Positions 46,313-59,419 of a stretch of 64,000 nt of DNA are shown piece after piece (position 1 is the first letter of the stretch; the number at the start of each line of letters is the position of its first letter). Source of the stretch: Siphonodentalium dalli (lineage: Eukaryota > Mollusca > Scaphopoda > Gadilida > Siphonodentaliidae); the NCBI GenBank assembly GCA_032622095.1, contig CP136067.1:40529549-40593548 (forward strand). The letters are read 5' to 3'. Under the pieces are notes generated by a model that saw only the letters and a list, made by a program, of their open reading frames with translations, searched no databases and had not been told where the DNA came from. The position numbers were made by a program, and so were the translations under genes.

Positions 46313-46600
46313 ATTTCTTAGTAGTAAACAGTTGCACGACAATTGGTGATGTGTTTTTGTGGATTTTCAAACTTGATTTATTTATATGGATTTTATGCAA
46401 TCAAGTCACTCACTGCGATCATATGACCAGTCGGTCGATTGTGTCTTCGACGCTACTTGTTGTGATGCAGGATACCGCCTATACAGGTTGATTAATACGT
46501 GTTTTGATTCCCATAAAAAAAAATTCACCCGTTTAAGTCGCCATCTTGGATTGATACACCATTGTGTGATACATAATTATATAGCCGTGCATTGTACAAG
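46313..46600 (-). other. Presumed 5' UTR of the ORF1-bearing LINE, copy 1
   Basis: Upstream of ORF1 on the minus strand, with no gene. It carries CCAAGATGGCG (46539-46549), comparable to the YY1 site near the start of mammalian L1 5' UTRs. The exact 5' boundary is not visible. Confidence 0.4.
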
Positions 46601-46629
46601 AAATCTTGACCGCCTATCGTAACATCTTT

Positions 46630-46766
46630 TCTTCTTTAAGGGGATGGCAGTAAGACAGTCCAGTCTGACTATGCCACCCCCTCGAATATACAATATAATA
46701 TTTGTCAAATGTATTATTCATTAATATGTGGATATTGAAATAAAATATCCTATCCTATCATATCCT
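46630..46766 (+). mobile_element. LINE 3' end with hairpin and (TATCC)n tail, copy 1
   Basis: GGGGATGGCAGTAAGAC with GTCTGACTATGCCACCCC forms a stem typical of LINE 3' UTRs. It is followed by AATAAAATATCC and TATCCTATC repeats. It is oriented opposite to the adjacent ORF1, so it is either another LINE's end or the 3' part of a 5'-inverted insertion. Confidence 0.6.
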
Positions 46767-49513
46767 ATGCATTCTATATCTTATTGATATTCGAACTCAA
46801 TGGTACCAAAATTGTCACTTTGGCTCAAAATGGCTGTCATAATGGCCGCCAAAATATGGAAAATGATAATTATTATCAAAGCGTGCCATGCAACCGCTTA
46901 CAAGTTGTGGTGATGCACACAATTGACTATTCTGTCTTATATACATTGAACACCAACATTTATTATGCACCTTGATTAATTTTTACTATTTACTATTCTG
47001 AAATTACAAGAATTATGGGATTTTTCTATCACAAACAACATCAAACTCGGCAAAAAATCACCTTTCTTGTTTGGACCATTTTTTTCATGTAAAATTGAAC
47101 TATCTTTGGTATCAAAGATTGTTTTTATTTTGATATGCCTTAAATGTGTCAATATTACTCAAGATGACTTGCAAAATGGCAACCAAATTTGGTAAAAATT
47201 TATATTCCGAACATTATTGTCTGGTGTTCCGAAATGGTAGCAAATTGTGACTCAATTGGTTATTAAACATGCTACTTAATCAACTGACAACTAAATCTGA
47301 TATTCTGTTTGTCCCAGCACATTATGAGGCACGACAAATTCATTTTAAGGGATGCAGTATGGATTTTGCCGAACACCTCTTTTGGGATTCTGTCCATGTT
47401 TTTTAACGGAAACGGACAGAACGTTGAAACTGAACTGAAAGGGATCATATTATGTGGCTACTCTGGCCCATTAGCATCAAAATTGATTAACTTATTAACT
47501 GTTGTCAGGAAAACCGTTTTCTTCACATTGCATACAAAACGCAATTAATGTGGAGAACACTCTGATATTACCTCTATCGATTAACATATCCTTGAGTTAT
47601 TGTGAAAAGCGATAGTAACCCAAATGTGCACCAGTACAAATCACACATGAGCATGCAGTCACTCCATATATACATGAATACCACATAAATGGTCATGTGC
47701 CACTCGCTGTATAGACATACACCTCACCCATGGCCATACAGCCACACTTGGGTTTACGCATACACCAACGCATGGCCCTACAGCCATGAATAACCATGCA
47801 GCCACACCAGTTATACTCCTACACCTCACACAACCTGTATACATATAAAGTAACCTCTTGTATACATATTCGACTCACCATAGGCCATACAGTCACTCCA
47901 TGTATATTTATTTGCCACATGCATAGTTATATAGCCACTAAAGATATGCATATACACCCCACCGATGACCATACAGTCACTCCTGCTATACCTGTTCGCT
48001 ACATCCATGATCATACATCACTTCTTGTACACCTATTTGCCTCACCAGTGGTCATACCGTCTCAATTCCTGTGTATATACATATCTGCGACACCCGTGGC
48101 CATATAGCCACTCAATATATATATACACCCAACCAAAAACTAGAGAATCATTCCAGGTATATACATAATACCTCACCAAAATGGCCCTACATCCCTTCTA
48201 GATATATCAATGTCCCGTACCGCGCACATGGCCATTCATACACTCCAGACTTGCATATACACCTGACCCATGACAATTCATCCTCTCGCTGTAAACGCAT
48301 AGACCACATTCGTGATCATAGTCACTCATTGTATATCAATTCAACCCACCATTAATTTTGCCATACGGTCGATCCCTATATACATATTGGCCGTGCCATG
48401 GCTATATAGTCACTCATGATATACATATACACCTCACCCATGACCACATCATCACTCCAGGTGTATATATACCTTATCAATGACCCTTCTAGATATACCA
48501 ATACCCCGCACACGGCCATTCCTACACTTCAGACTTCAGACAATTCAGCCACTCGCTGTATACTTATACACCCCATGAGCATCCAGCTATTCACTGTACA
48601 CACCACCAATGACAATACAATAGGCCCTACATATAAACATATACATCCCACTCATCACCACGATGTCACTCTCTATTTACACTAGTCAACAATGGCCACC
48701 AAAGTGTACTCCATGTATGCAAATACACTTCAACAATTACCGTGCAGTCATTCCATGTACACATATACACATTGCACATAACCATACAACCGCACCCTAT
48801 TTATCCATATACCAATCCATTACCATACATCCAACAAATGTATACATATACACCCACCAATGACAATACAGCCACCCAATGTACACTTGTACAGCCCACC
48901 CCTGACAACACGGTCACTCCATATATACACACAGAACATTGTAGCTGCTCTCGTTATGCCCATACACCACTTCAATGACCAGACAGCCACCCACTGTAAA
49001 CACGTTCACCTCAAACATGATTCCTTATATACCTATACATCTCACCATGGACACTCCATCCATGACCATATAGTCACACATTGCATAACTATTCACCTCA
49101 TTCATTAATACAATAAATCCATGTATACCTACTCACCTCGCCTATGACCATACAGTCAACAGACATACACACTGTATTAAGTTGATCAATGTTGATGCTA
49201 ATGGGCCAGAAAAGCCACATATTATGATCCCTGTCAGTTCCGTTTCAACGTTCTGCCCATTTCCGTTCAAAAAACAAGGAAGTTTTTTGGCAAAATCCAT
49301 ATTGCATTACTCAAAATGAACTTGTCATGCCTCGTAGGGTACCGGGACAACCAGAATAGAACACTTAGTTGACTAAGTAGCATGTGAGTCAGAATTGAGT
49401 CTGTATACATATACACCACGTATATACACATATGTATATGTATATAATAATGTTTCCCAAATTTGGTTGCCATTTTGGAAGCCATCTTGAGTCATTTTGT
49501 CTAAAACACCTCA
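46767..49513. mobile_element. Inverted-repeat element X, copy 1 (both ends truncated)
   Basis: The left arm 46767-47495 and right arm 49177-49513 are diverged inverted copies. Read in the same direction they share blocks such as CAAAATGGCAACCAAATTTG, ATGGATTTTGCC and TCTGGCCCATTAGCATCAA. Between them is a minisatellite core. The left arm starts abruptly after a LINE tail and lacks the outer part seen at 24202-24811. The right arm is cut by the 8.4-kb duplication breakpoint. There is no transposase frame, so it would be non-autonomous. Confidence 0.7.
47640..49155. repeat. Minisatellite core of element X, copy 1
   Basis: Imperfect repeats of about 42-52 bp built from CCATACAGTCACTCCATGTA, TATACATATACAC and CACCCATGACC. 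Spacing is too irregular and repeats too divergent for a CRISPR array. Short frames throughout are repeat by-products. Confidence 0.85.
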
Positions 49514-52500
49514 GTGTTCAGCAATAAGTATATTATTTATACTTTTGTCATGCAGAAGTGGGTTCCATGTAGGGGTGGGTCAACAATGAATTTCCATTTC
49601 TTTTAAGGGTGGGTGTCAAACATGAATTTCCATTTATTCTTTTAATGGGGAACAGTGTGTTTCAATTACATATGTTGTGACATATCATGGTGGGACATAG
49701 TTGTGACATTCTGATATATCACTTAGGACTTACCTCTTCAGCAATAAGTATATTATTTATAATTTAGACATGCATGTCAACAGGGAATTTAACTCAAACC
49801 TTTTTGATGAATCACTTAGGACTTAGCTGTTCAGCAATAAGTATATTATTTATAATTTGGTCATGCAGAAGTGGGTTCCATGTAGGGGTGGGGTCAACAA
49901 TGAATTTCCATTTCTTTTAAGGGTGGGTGTCAAACATGAATTTCCATTTATTCTTTTAATGGGGAACAGTGTGTTTCAATTACATATAGTGTGACATAGC
50001 ATGGTGGGACATAGTTGTGACATTCTGATATATCACTTAGGACTTACCTGTTCAGCAATAAGTTTATTATTTATAATTCAGTCATGCAGGAGTGGATTCC
50101 ATGCATGGGTGGGGTAATAAATTCAATATAATTCCATTCATCATGACATGTAGTGAATAGGTAGAACTTAGTTTTGTCAACAATAGTAACTTTTTAAATT
50201 ATTCCTTTAAGGGTGGGGGTAAAGAAATGCATTTCAATTTCATTTGTTATTTTATATCATGACTGGGTATGACTTAGTTCTGTCAACAATAGATATATAT
50301 TTTTCATTTTGTATTATGACATGTCAAGATTTGGTAGGACTTAGCTGTGTCAGCAATATTTTTTCATTTATAATTTAGTCATACATGTCAACAGGGAGTT
50401 TAATTTAAACCTTTCTGATATATCACTTAGGACTTACCTGTTCAGCAATAAGTATATTATTTATAATTTAGTCATGCATGTCAATAGGGAATTTAACTTA
50501 AACCTTTTAGATGAATAACTTAGGACTTAGCTGTTCAGCAATAAGTATATTATTTATAATTTGGTCATGCAGAAGTGGGTTCCATGTAGGGGTGGGGTCA
50601 ACAATTAATTTCCATTTCTATTAAGGGTGGGTTTCAAACATGAATTTCCATTTATATCACTTAGTACTTAGCTGTATCAGCAATAAAATAAATTATTTAT
50701 AATTTAGTCATACTGGGTGGGGTCAACTATGAAGTTCAATTTATTATTTTAAGGGTGGGGGCCAACTATGAAATTCAGTTTATTATTTTAAGGGTAGGGG
50801 CCAGTTAAGTGTATTCCCTCTACATTATGACATCACAACTGGGTAGGAAAACAAATATATCATTTCTAATTTAGTTGTGCAAGTCAGCACTGAATTTAAT
50901 TTCATCCATTCTGATATATCACTTAGGGCTTAGCTGCATGGGCAGTAAATATAGTATTTATAATTTAGTCATGTAGGTGTGGGGTCAACAATGATTTTCA
51001 ATGTATTCATTTAAGGGTGAGGCCAACAAGTGCATTCCAATTGCATCCATTGTGACATCATAACTGGATAGGACATAAGTGTTGTAACAACAACAACAAC
51101 AATACTTGTACATTGATAATGTATCCATTTAATGGTGGGGTAAGAATGTATTTCAATTCTATCCATTATGATACATCATGACTTGGTATGACTTAGTTTT
51201 GTCAACCAAAAGTATATTTTAATTTATTCAATGTATTTCAGTTGCATCCATGCCATAATGAATGGGTAGGCATTGGCTGTTATCAATAAATATATTATTT
51301 CTAATTCAATTGTGCACTTCAGCAATGAATTTAGTTTCATCAATTTGTGACATCAATACTTATACATCTGTTATTTATTCATTTAAGGGTGGTGTAAGAA
51401 TGCATATCAATTATATCCCTTATGATATATCATGACTTAGTAGGACTTGGCTCTGTCAACCAAAGTATATATTTTTAATTCATTTCAGGGGTGGGGTCAA
51501 AAATGCATCCAATAACACTTACATCCAATATGTTACGTGCCCCTGTAAGTCAAAGCTGTATCAATAACCAAATATTAATTATAACTGTTTGATCAACAAT
51601 GAATTTTATTCCATCCATTCATATAATTAGATATAATGACTTGATAGAACTCAAGAGTGCTAAACATATATTATTGTTATAAATTATTCATGAGACTTGA
51701 GTGGGTTAGGTCATAGTATAATCCAATTCCATCCATCATGGTATATAATGACTAGGTGGGACTTAGGTCTGTCAATAATAAGTGACAGTTTATAAATTAT
51801 TCATTTAGTGATGGGACAAGAATGCTTTTCAGCTCCATTCATTTAAGGGTGGGGTTAACATTTCATTCCAGTTCCACCCAAAGTATATATTTTTAGTTCA
51901 ATCATTTCAGGGGTAGGGTCAAAAATGCATTTCACCAATAATCACATCCATTATGTCATATGCCTCGATAGGACTTGGCTTTGTCAACAATAAAATATGT
52001 ATAATTAGACATGCAACATGTGGGATCAACAATGAATTTAATTCCATCCATTCATATAATTATAGATAATGATTTGGTAGAACTAAAGAGTGCCAAATAT
52101 ATACTATTGTTATAACTTATCCATGAAATTTTAGTGGGTTGGGTCATAATATATTCAAATTTCATCCATAATGATATTTATTGACTGGGTGTAACTTAGG
52201 TCTGTCAACAATAAATGAAAATATTTTAATTATTCATTTAAGGATGGGGTCAATAATGCAATTCAGTTCCATTCCTTTAAGGGTGGGGTTAACATTTCAT
52301 TTTAATTCCACCCATTCAAGGGTGGGGTCAACACGAGTTTCAATTTCATCCAGTATGATATATCATGACTGCTAAGGTCTTAGTTGTGTCAACAATAGTT
52401 ATATATTTTCGACTTATTCATTTAAGGGGTCAAGTCAACAATGCATTCCAGTTACACAAATCGACTATCATGACTGGGTTGGCATGGTTATGTCAGCAAT

Positions 52501-53515
52501 AAATATATAATTCATAAATTAATTGTGCAAGGCAGCAATGAATTTAATTTCATCCATTCTGATACATCACTTAGAACTTAGCTCTATGAGCAGTAAAAAG
52601 ATATTTTAAAATTGAGTCATGCAGGGGTGGGGTCAACAATGATTTTCAATGTATTCATTCAGGGGTGAGGGCGACAAATGCATTCCAATTACTTCCATCG
52701 TGACATCATAACTGGATAGGACATATGTGTTGTAATAATAAGAACAATAATTGTACATATACAATGTATGCATTCAATGTAGTTCAGTTCTGTCCATTAT
52801 GATATATCATGACTTAATTGGACTTTTTGTCCGCCCAAAGTATATTTTTTAATTTATTCAGTGTATTCCAGTTACACACATGACATAATGAATGGGCAAG
52901 CATTGACTGTGTTATTAATGGGTATATTATTTCTAATTTAGTTGTGCAATTCAGCAATGAATTTAATTTGGTCCATTCTGATATATCATTTTGGACTTAG
53001 CTGTATGAGCAGTGACTTTATTATTTATTATTTAGTCATGCAGGTGTGGGATTAGCAATGATTTGTGATGCATCAATCTAAGGGTGGACCAGCAAATGCA
53101 TTAACATTACAACCAATGTGGCATCTTGACTGTGTAGGACACAGTTGTAATAACAATAATTGTACATTTATAATTTATTCATTTAAGTGTGGGATAAGAA
53201 TGCATATCAATTCTATCCATCACGATATATCATGACTAGGTAGGTCTTCGTTTTGTCAACCAATGTATATATTTGTAATTTATTCATTTATGGGATGGGG
53301 TCAACAATATAATCCAATTACAGATACACCCACTCAATTTATTCATTTAAGTGTGGGATAGGAATGCATATCAATTCTATCCACCACGATATATCATGAC
53401 TAGGTAGGACTTCATTTTGTCAACCAGTGTATATATTTGTAATTTAATCATTTCTGGGGTCAACAATGTATTTCAATTAGAGTTACACCCATTATTCAAT
53501 ATGCCTCTGTGTCAA

Positions 53516-53633
53516 CAATATATACATGCATATATATACACACAACATACACATATATATACATACATATACATACATATATACCCATATGCATATACAT
53601 ACATATACACATCATACATATACACATATATGG
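53516..53633. repeat. (ACATAT)n microsatellite, copy 2
   Basis: Duplicate of 45118-45235. Confidence 0.85.
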
Positions 53634-53783
53634 ACTGACTTTTTCAAAGGACTTCAAACACACATGTATACCTTATACTAATGGACATAGTGGACTGATA
53701 ATATTCACTACAGTTTAGTGGACATGGCTGATGATCAAACAATAGACAAACATTTCCAATCTGCACATTATGGGAATGTTTAA

Positions 53784-54710
53784 TTATATGTCTCTCAAAC
53801 ATTTAATAACTTTGTTTCTCTTGTTATCATCAGTATATTTTATGAATATTTTACCATTCATTGTCCACGAATCTTTAACCCCTTGTGTTTCTTTTGCTGT
53901 TTTCAACAAGATATTGTTTATTTGGGTGAGGTCATCTTTTATGACAGTCTTTTGCCCCTTCAGCACCTTTCTTGCACCAATCACTTCATTCTTTGTTCTT
54001 CGAGATACAAATTTGCATATCATAGGTCTAGGTTGGTCTTGATTGTCAGTATAGTGACCCAGTCTATGTGCAATATTGATATCTGACAATGTTATTTTCA
54101 TACTTAACTTCTCATTGCACATTCTTACAACTTTCTGTTCGCATTCCAGCCGAGTTTCATTCTTACTGTCACCATCTATCCCGAATATTCTCACACTCTC
54201 CTTCCTTGTCTGTTGCTCTAGATTATTGATGTTATCATTTAGCTTTCTGTTTACTTCTTTGAGTTTTACTATCTCATCACTTTTATCATCTGAATCATCT
54301 TTTAGCTGTTTCACTTCTTGCTTTAATGAGTCCATTGATTTTTCTAATTTGAAAATGTTGCTTGCAAATTCATCCCTCACATCTACTATTTTTTTGTCAT
54401 AGTCACCTCTCATCTTTTCCAGAATTGTGTTCAAGTCATCCACTTTCACCAACGGCTTAAGTCTATTATCTAATTGTTCTGTTGTCACAAGCATATCCAG
54501 TTTCTTATTTATCAACTCCAAACTTTTCTCAATGGCTGAGTTACTATTGTCTTGTTTTTTGGGGTCAGGACCAAAGTTCAATGTTGGTTGGCTAGGTGTT
54601 GTTTTTTGTTTTTTATTTGGCAATACCGCCTTTAGTTTAGGCTTTACCGATTCCGTATGCAAGCTTTCATCAGCGCTTGATGTTGATGCTGGTAGACGTT
54701 TGTCAGGCAT
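53784..54710 (-). CDS. L1-like LINE ORF1 protein, copy 2 (308 aa)
   Basis: Identical in protein sequence to the copy at 45386-46312 as translated here, including coiled coil, RRM-like and C-terminal domains. It arose by the 8.4-kb segmental duplication and not by a second retrotransposition, because all flanking sequence is duplicated with it. No ORF2 follows. The YY1-like CCAAGATGGCG is at 54937-54947 on the minus strand. Confidence 0.88.
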   Translation of the reverse strand: MPDKRLPASTSSADESLHTESVKPKLKAVLPNKKQKTTPSQPTLNFGPDPKKQDNSNSAIEKSLELINKKLDMLVTTEQLDNRLKPLVKVDDLNTILEKMRGDYDKKIVDVRDEFASNIFKLEKSMDSLKQEVKQLKDDSDDKSDEIVKLKEVNRKLNDNINNLEQQTRKESVRIFGIDGDSKNETRLECEQKVVRMCNEKLSMKITLSDINIAHRLGHYTDNQDQPRPMICKFVSRRTKNEVIGARKVLKGQKTVIKDDLTQINNILLKTAKETQGVKDSWTMNGKIFIKYTDDNKRNKVIKCLRDI

Positions 54711-55027
54711 ATTTCTTAGTAGTAAACAGTTGCACGACAATTGGTGATGTGTTTTTGTGGATTTTCAAACTTGATTTATTTATATGGATTTTATGCAATC
54801 AAGTCACTCACTGCGATCATATGACCAGTCGGTCGATTGTGTCTTCGACGCTACTTGTTGTGATGCAGGATACCGCATATACAGGTTGATTAATACGTGT
54901 TTTGATTCCCATAAAAAAAAATTCACCCGTTTAAGTCGCCATCTTGGATTGATACACCATTGTGTGATACATAATTATATAGCCGTGCATTGTACAAGAA
55001 ATCTTGACCGCCTATCGTAACATCTTT

Positions 55028-55164
55028 TCTTCTTTAAGGGGATGGCAGTAAGACAGTCCAGTCTGACTATGCCACCCCCTCGAATATACAATATAATATT
55101 TGTCAAATGTATTATTCATTAATATGTGGATATTGAAATAAAATATCCTATCCTATCATATCCT
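55028..55164 (+). mobile_element. LINE 3' end with hairpin and (TATCC)n tail, copy 2
   Basis: Duplicate of 46630-46766. Confidence 0.6.
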
Positions 55165-58100
55165 ATGCATTCTATATCTTATTGATATTCGAACTCAATG
55201 GTACCAAAATTGTCACTTTGGCTCAAAATGGCTGTCATAATGGCCGCCAAAATATGGAAAATGATAATTATTATCAAAGCGTGCCATGCAACCGCTTACA
55301 AGTTGTGGTGATGCACACAATTGACTATTCTGTCTTATATACATTGAACACCAACATTTATTATGCACCTTGATTAATTTTTACTATTTACTATTCTGAA
55401 ATTACAAGAATTATGGGATTTTTCTATCACAAACAACATCAAACTCGGCAAAAAATCACCTTTCTTGTTTGGACCATTTTTTTCATGTAAAATTGAACTA
55501 TCTTTGGTATCAAAGATTGTTTTTATTTTGATATGCCTTAAATGTGTCAATATTACTCAAGATGACTTGCAAAATGGCAACCAAATTTGGTAAAAATTTA
55601 TATTTCGAACATTATTGTCTGGTGTTCCGAAATGGTAGCAAATTGTGACTCAATTGGTTATTAAACATGCTACTTAATCAACTGACAACTAAATCTGATA
55701 TTCTGTTTGTCCCAGCACATTATGAGGCACGACAAATTCATTTTATGGATTTTGCCGAACACCTCTTTTGGGATTCTGTCCATGTTTTTTAACGGAAACG
55801 GACAGAACGTTGAAACTGAACTGAAAGGGATCATATTATGTGGCTACTCTGGCCCATTAGCATCAAAATTGATTAACTTATTAACTGTTGTCAGGAAAAC
55901 CGTTTTCTTCACATTGCATACAAAACGCAATTAATGTGGAGAACACTCTGATATTACCTCTATCGATTAACATATCCTTGAGTTATTGTGAAAAGCGATG
56001 GTAACCCAAATGTGCACCAGTACAAATCACACATGAGCATGCAGTCACTCCATATATACATGAATACCACATAAATGGTCATGTGCCACTCGCTGTATAG
56101 ACATACACCTCACCCATGGCCATACAGCCACACTTGGGTTTACGCATACACCAACGCATGGCCCTACAGCCATGAATAACCATGCAGCCACACCAGTTAT
56201 ACTCCTACACCTCACACAACCTGTATACATATAAAGTAACCTCTTGTATACATATTCGACTCACCATAGGCCATACAGTCACTCCATGTATATTTATTTG
56301 CCACATGCATAGTTATATAGCCACTAAAGATATGCATATACACCCCACCGATGACCATACAGTCACTCCTGCTATACCTGTTCGCTACATCCATGATCAT
56401 ACATCACTTCTTGTACACCTATTTGCCTCACCAGTGGTCATACCGTCTCAATTCCTGTGTATATACATATCTGCGACACCCGTGGCCATATAGCCACTCA
56501 ATATATATATACACCCAACCAAAAACTAGAGAATCATTCCAGGTATATACATAATACCTCACCAAAATGGCCCTACATCCCTTCTAGATATATCAATGTC
56601 CCGTACCGCGCACATGGCCATTCATACACTCCAGACTTGCATATACACCTGACCCATGACAATTCATCCTCTCGCTGTAAACGCATAGACCACATTCGTG
56701 ATCATAGTCACTCATTGTATATCAATTCAACCCACCATTAATTTTGCCATACGGTCGATCCCTATATACATATTGGCCGTGCCATGGCTATATAGTCACT
56801 CATGATATACATATACACCTCACCCATGACCACATCATCACTCCAGGTGTATATATACCTTATCAATGACCCTTCTAGATATACCAATACCCCGCACACG
56901 GCCATTCCTACACTTCAGACTTCAGACAATTCAGCCACTCGCTGTATACTTATACACCCCATGAGCATCCAGCTATTCACTGTACACACCACCAATGACA
57001 ATACAATAGGCCCTACATATAAACATATACATCCCACTCATCACCACGATGTCACTCTCTATTTACACTAGTCAACAATGGCCACCAAAGTGTACTCCAT
57101 GTATGCAAATACACTTCAACAATTACCGTGCAGTCATTCCATGTACACATATACACATTGCACATAACCATACAACCGCACCCTATTTATCCATATACCC
57201 ATCCATTACCATACATCCAACAAATGTATACATATACACCCACCAATGACAATACAGCCACCCAATGTACACTTGTACAGCCCACCCCTGACAACACGGT
57301 CACTCCATATATACACACAGAACATTGTAGCTGCTCTCGTTATGCCCATACACCACTTCAATGACCAGACAGCCACCCACTGTAAACACGTTCACCTCAA
57401 ACATGATTCCTTATATACCTATACATCTCACCATGGACACTCCATCCATGACCATATAGTCACACATTGCATAACTATTCACCTCATTCATTAATACAAT
57501 AAATCCATGTATACCTACTCACCTCGCCTATGACCATACAGTCAACAGACATACACACTGTATTAAGTTGATCAATGTTGATGCTAATGGGCCAGAAAAG
57601 CCACATATTATGATCCCTGTCAGTTCCGTTTCAACGTTCTGCCCATTTCCGTTCAAAAAACAAGGAAGTTTTTTGGCAAAATCCATATTGCATTACTCAA
57701 AATGAACTTGTCATGCCTCGTAGGGTACCGGGACAACCAGAATAGAACACTTAGTTGACTAAGTAGCATGTGAGTCAGAATTGAGTCTTTATACATATAC
57801 ACCACGTATATACACATATGTATATGTATATAATAATGTTTCCCAAATTTGGTTGCCATTTTGGAAGCCATCTTGAGTCATTTTGTCTAAAACACCTCAG
57901 TGTGACACATCTAACACATAGCAAAACAATAATCATCTTTGATACCAATCATAGTTCCATTTAATTTAAAAAATGGCTCAAACCTGAAAAGCGATTTTTT
58001 GCCGATTTTGATATCAGGTTTGTGACAGAAAATTTCGAATCATTCTGGTAATTTCAGTGGTTAAAATAGTAACAAATACCCAAGGTGCATGAGAAATGTT

Positions 58101-58876
58101 AGTAGTCAAGCCATATAAGACAGAATGGTCAATTGTGTGCATCACCACAACTTGTAAGCGGTTGCATGGCACGCTGTGATAATAATTATCATTTTCCATA
58201 TTTTGGCGGCCATTTTGGCGGCCATTTTGACAGCCATTTTGAGCCAAAGTGACAATTTTGGTACCGTTGATTTCGAATATCAATAAGATATAGAATGCAT
58301 CACTTACATTGCACAGTTCTTCACACTTATTGGTGAAATATGAGTAGAATCCCAATGGGAATATTTTGTGAAATGTTATACCGTGTTTTGTAAAATCGAA
58401 TTTTCGAGTGATCGGAAGGGGTGTTGATCCCACAAACAGCATATTTCATTTCTCCAATGGTCAGTTAACATGCTAAATACAAAATAAAGTCACAGTTCTT
58501 AACCAGTTCCAAACCACAGAAACTTATCTTAAAGATATTAGTAAAAACGTAAAAATTCCATTTCAGGTCGCCATTTTGGCGGCCATCTTGGACGGGGAGT
58601 TCCAATTTTGGCACATAAAGGTGGTGTTATGTCTTAGCTTCACAAAAATGTATACATATGTATACATAAGACAAGATGTTCTCACTATAATTGCATCAAG
58701 CTGACTTATAGGAAAATGGCAGCCACCATGGACGCCATCTTGAATTACAAAAAATGATTATAGCTGATTTTAGCGGATTTTGGATATGTTATAGAGGATA
58801 TATTCCTCTTCAAAACGTTATACAAACCAACTTAGTCCAAATTTGTTCTAGGTCAAACCTTTTATCGACCAGACTA
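55165..58876. mobile_element. Inverted-repeat element X, copy 2 (complete right arm)
   Basis: Left arm 55165-55881 (inner part only), core 56026-57541 and right arm 57563-58876. The right arm ends, read inverted, at TAGTCTGGTCGATAAA, the same terminus as the isolated arms at 24202 and 26173. That makes the full arm about 1.3 kb. Multiple GGCGGCCATTTTG motifs lie near 58204-58240. No transposase was seen; the 142-codon minus frame at 58014-58442 lies wholly in the arm and is unrecognised. Confidence 0.72.
56026..57541. repeat. Minisatellite core of element X, copy 2
   Basis: Duplicate of 47640-49155, with single-base differences only. Confidence 0.85.
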
Positions 58877-58970
58877 TAAGTTCGAGTGAACCATTTCCAT
58901 TTAAACTGTTTTCTCATTTTCAATTGACTTTCTTTCCTTGTGATCAGAACCAGCATTTATATGCCTGTTT

Positions 58971-59419
58971 CAGTTTGCTACATATGTTTATCGCAGCGGG
59001 TCATGTCCGAAGTATTTAGTTATCTTCATGCACAAGAACAAAATGTTTTGACGCCAATCGCGAAGGGCATCGGTTTTAGTGTTGAGTCTGCCTCTACTGG
59101 AAGTTCTAAGATGGGATTTCCACAGGTGTAGCCACAAACTGATCAACTCCTGTCCATATATACATGTACTTATCACATGTGGTGCACCCATAATATCAAA
59201 TAACTGATTATATCTGGTACAAACTGAGATACACGTGGAGCCATCAGTATGACCGTAGGCCTTCGTGTACATGCTACCATGTTACGTTATGGTCACTGCT
59301 AATTTATCTTGTTCCTACATGTTGATCGATTGATTGGCTACACTCAGTGTTACTATGTACCACATTGATAGAGTCAGCACATGGGTTCCAACATCAATAG
59401 AGACATTCTATACCAGGCA
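58971..59419 (+). repeat. Dispersed repeat family C, copy 2
   Basis: Counterpart of 17529-17938, starting CAGTTTGCTACATATG. It lies about 95 bp beyond the terminus of element X. Confidence 0.8.

Larger units (their letters stand above)
41116..49513 (+). repeat. 8.4-kb tandem duplication, copy 1 (8398 bp)
   Basis: Matches copy 2 at a constant offset of 8398 until 47347, then 8386 because copy 2 lacks 12 bp (47348-47359). Contents in order: degenerate minisatellite, ACATAT microsatellite, L1-like ORF1 (minus), a LINE 3' end, left arm, minisatellite core and part of the right arm of element X. By eye I noticed only about six substitutions (for example 41338/49736, 46478/54876, 47207/55605), so the copies are nearly identical. 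GTGT at 41116-41119, 49514-49517 and 57900-57903 marks the breakpoints. Confidence 0.95.
49514..57899 (+). repeat. 8.4-kb tandem duplication, copy 2 (8386 bp)
   Basis: Near-identical second unit. It lacks 12 bp relative to copy 1 (47348-47359). The 49514 junction reads CCTCA-GTGT-TCAGC, combining the right flank of one end and the left flank of the other, which is the expected product of joining at a GTGT microhomology. Confidence 0.95.

Noticed and set aside
45678-46349. Plus-strand ORFs of 106-108 codons
   Set aside because: They are antisense shadows of the minus-strand LINE ORF1, and recur at 54076-54747 with the duplication.
47640-49155. CRISPR-like array
   Set aside because: Repeats are imperfect, spacing irregular, no constant spacers, and the context is eukaryotic.
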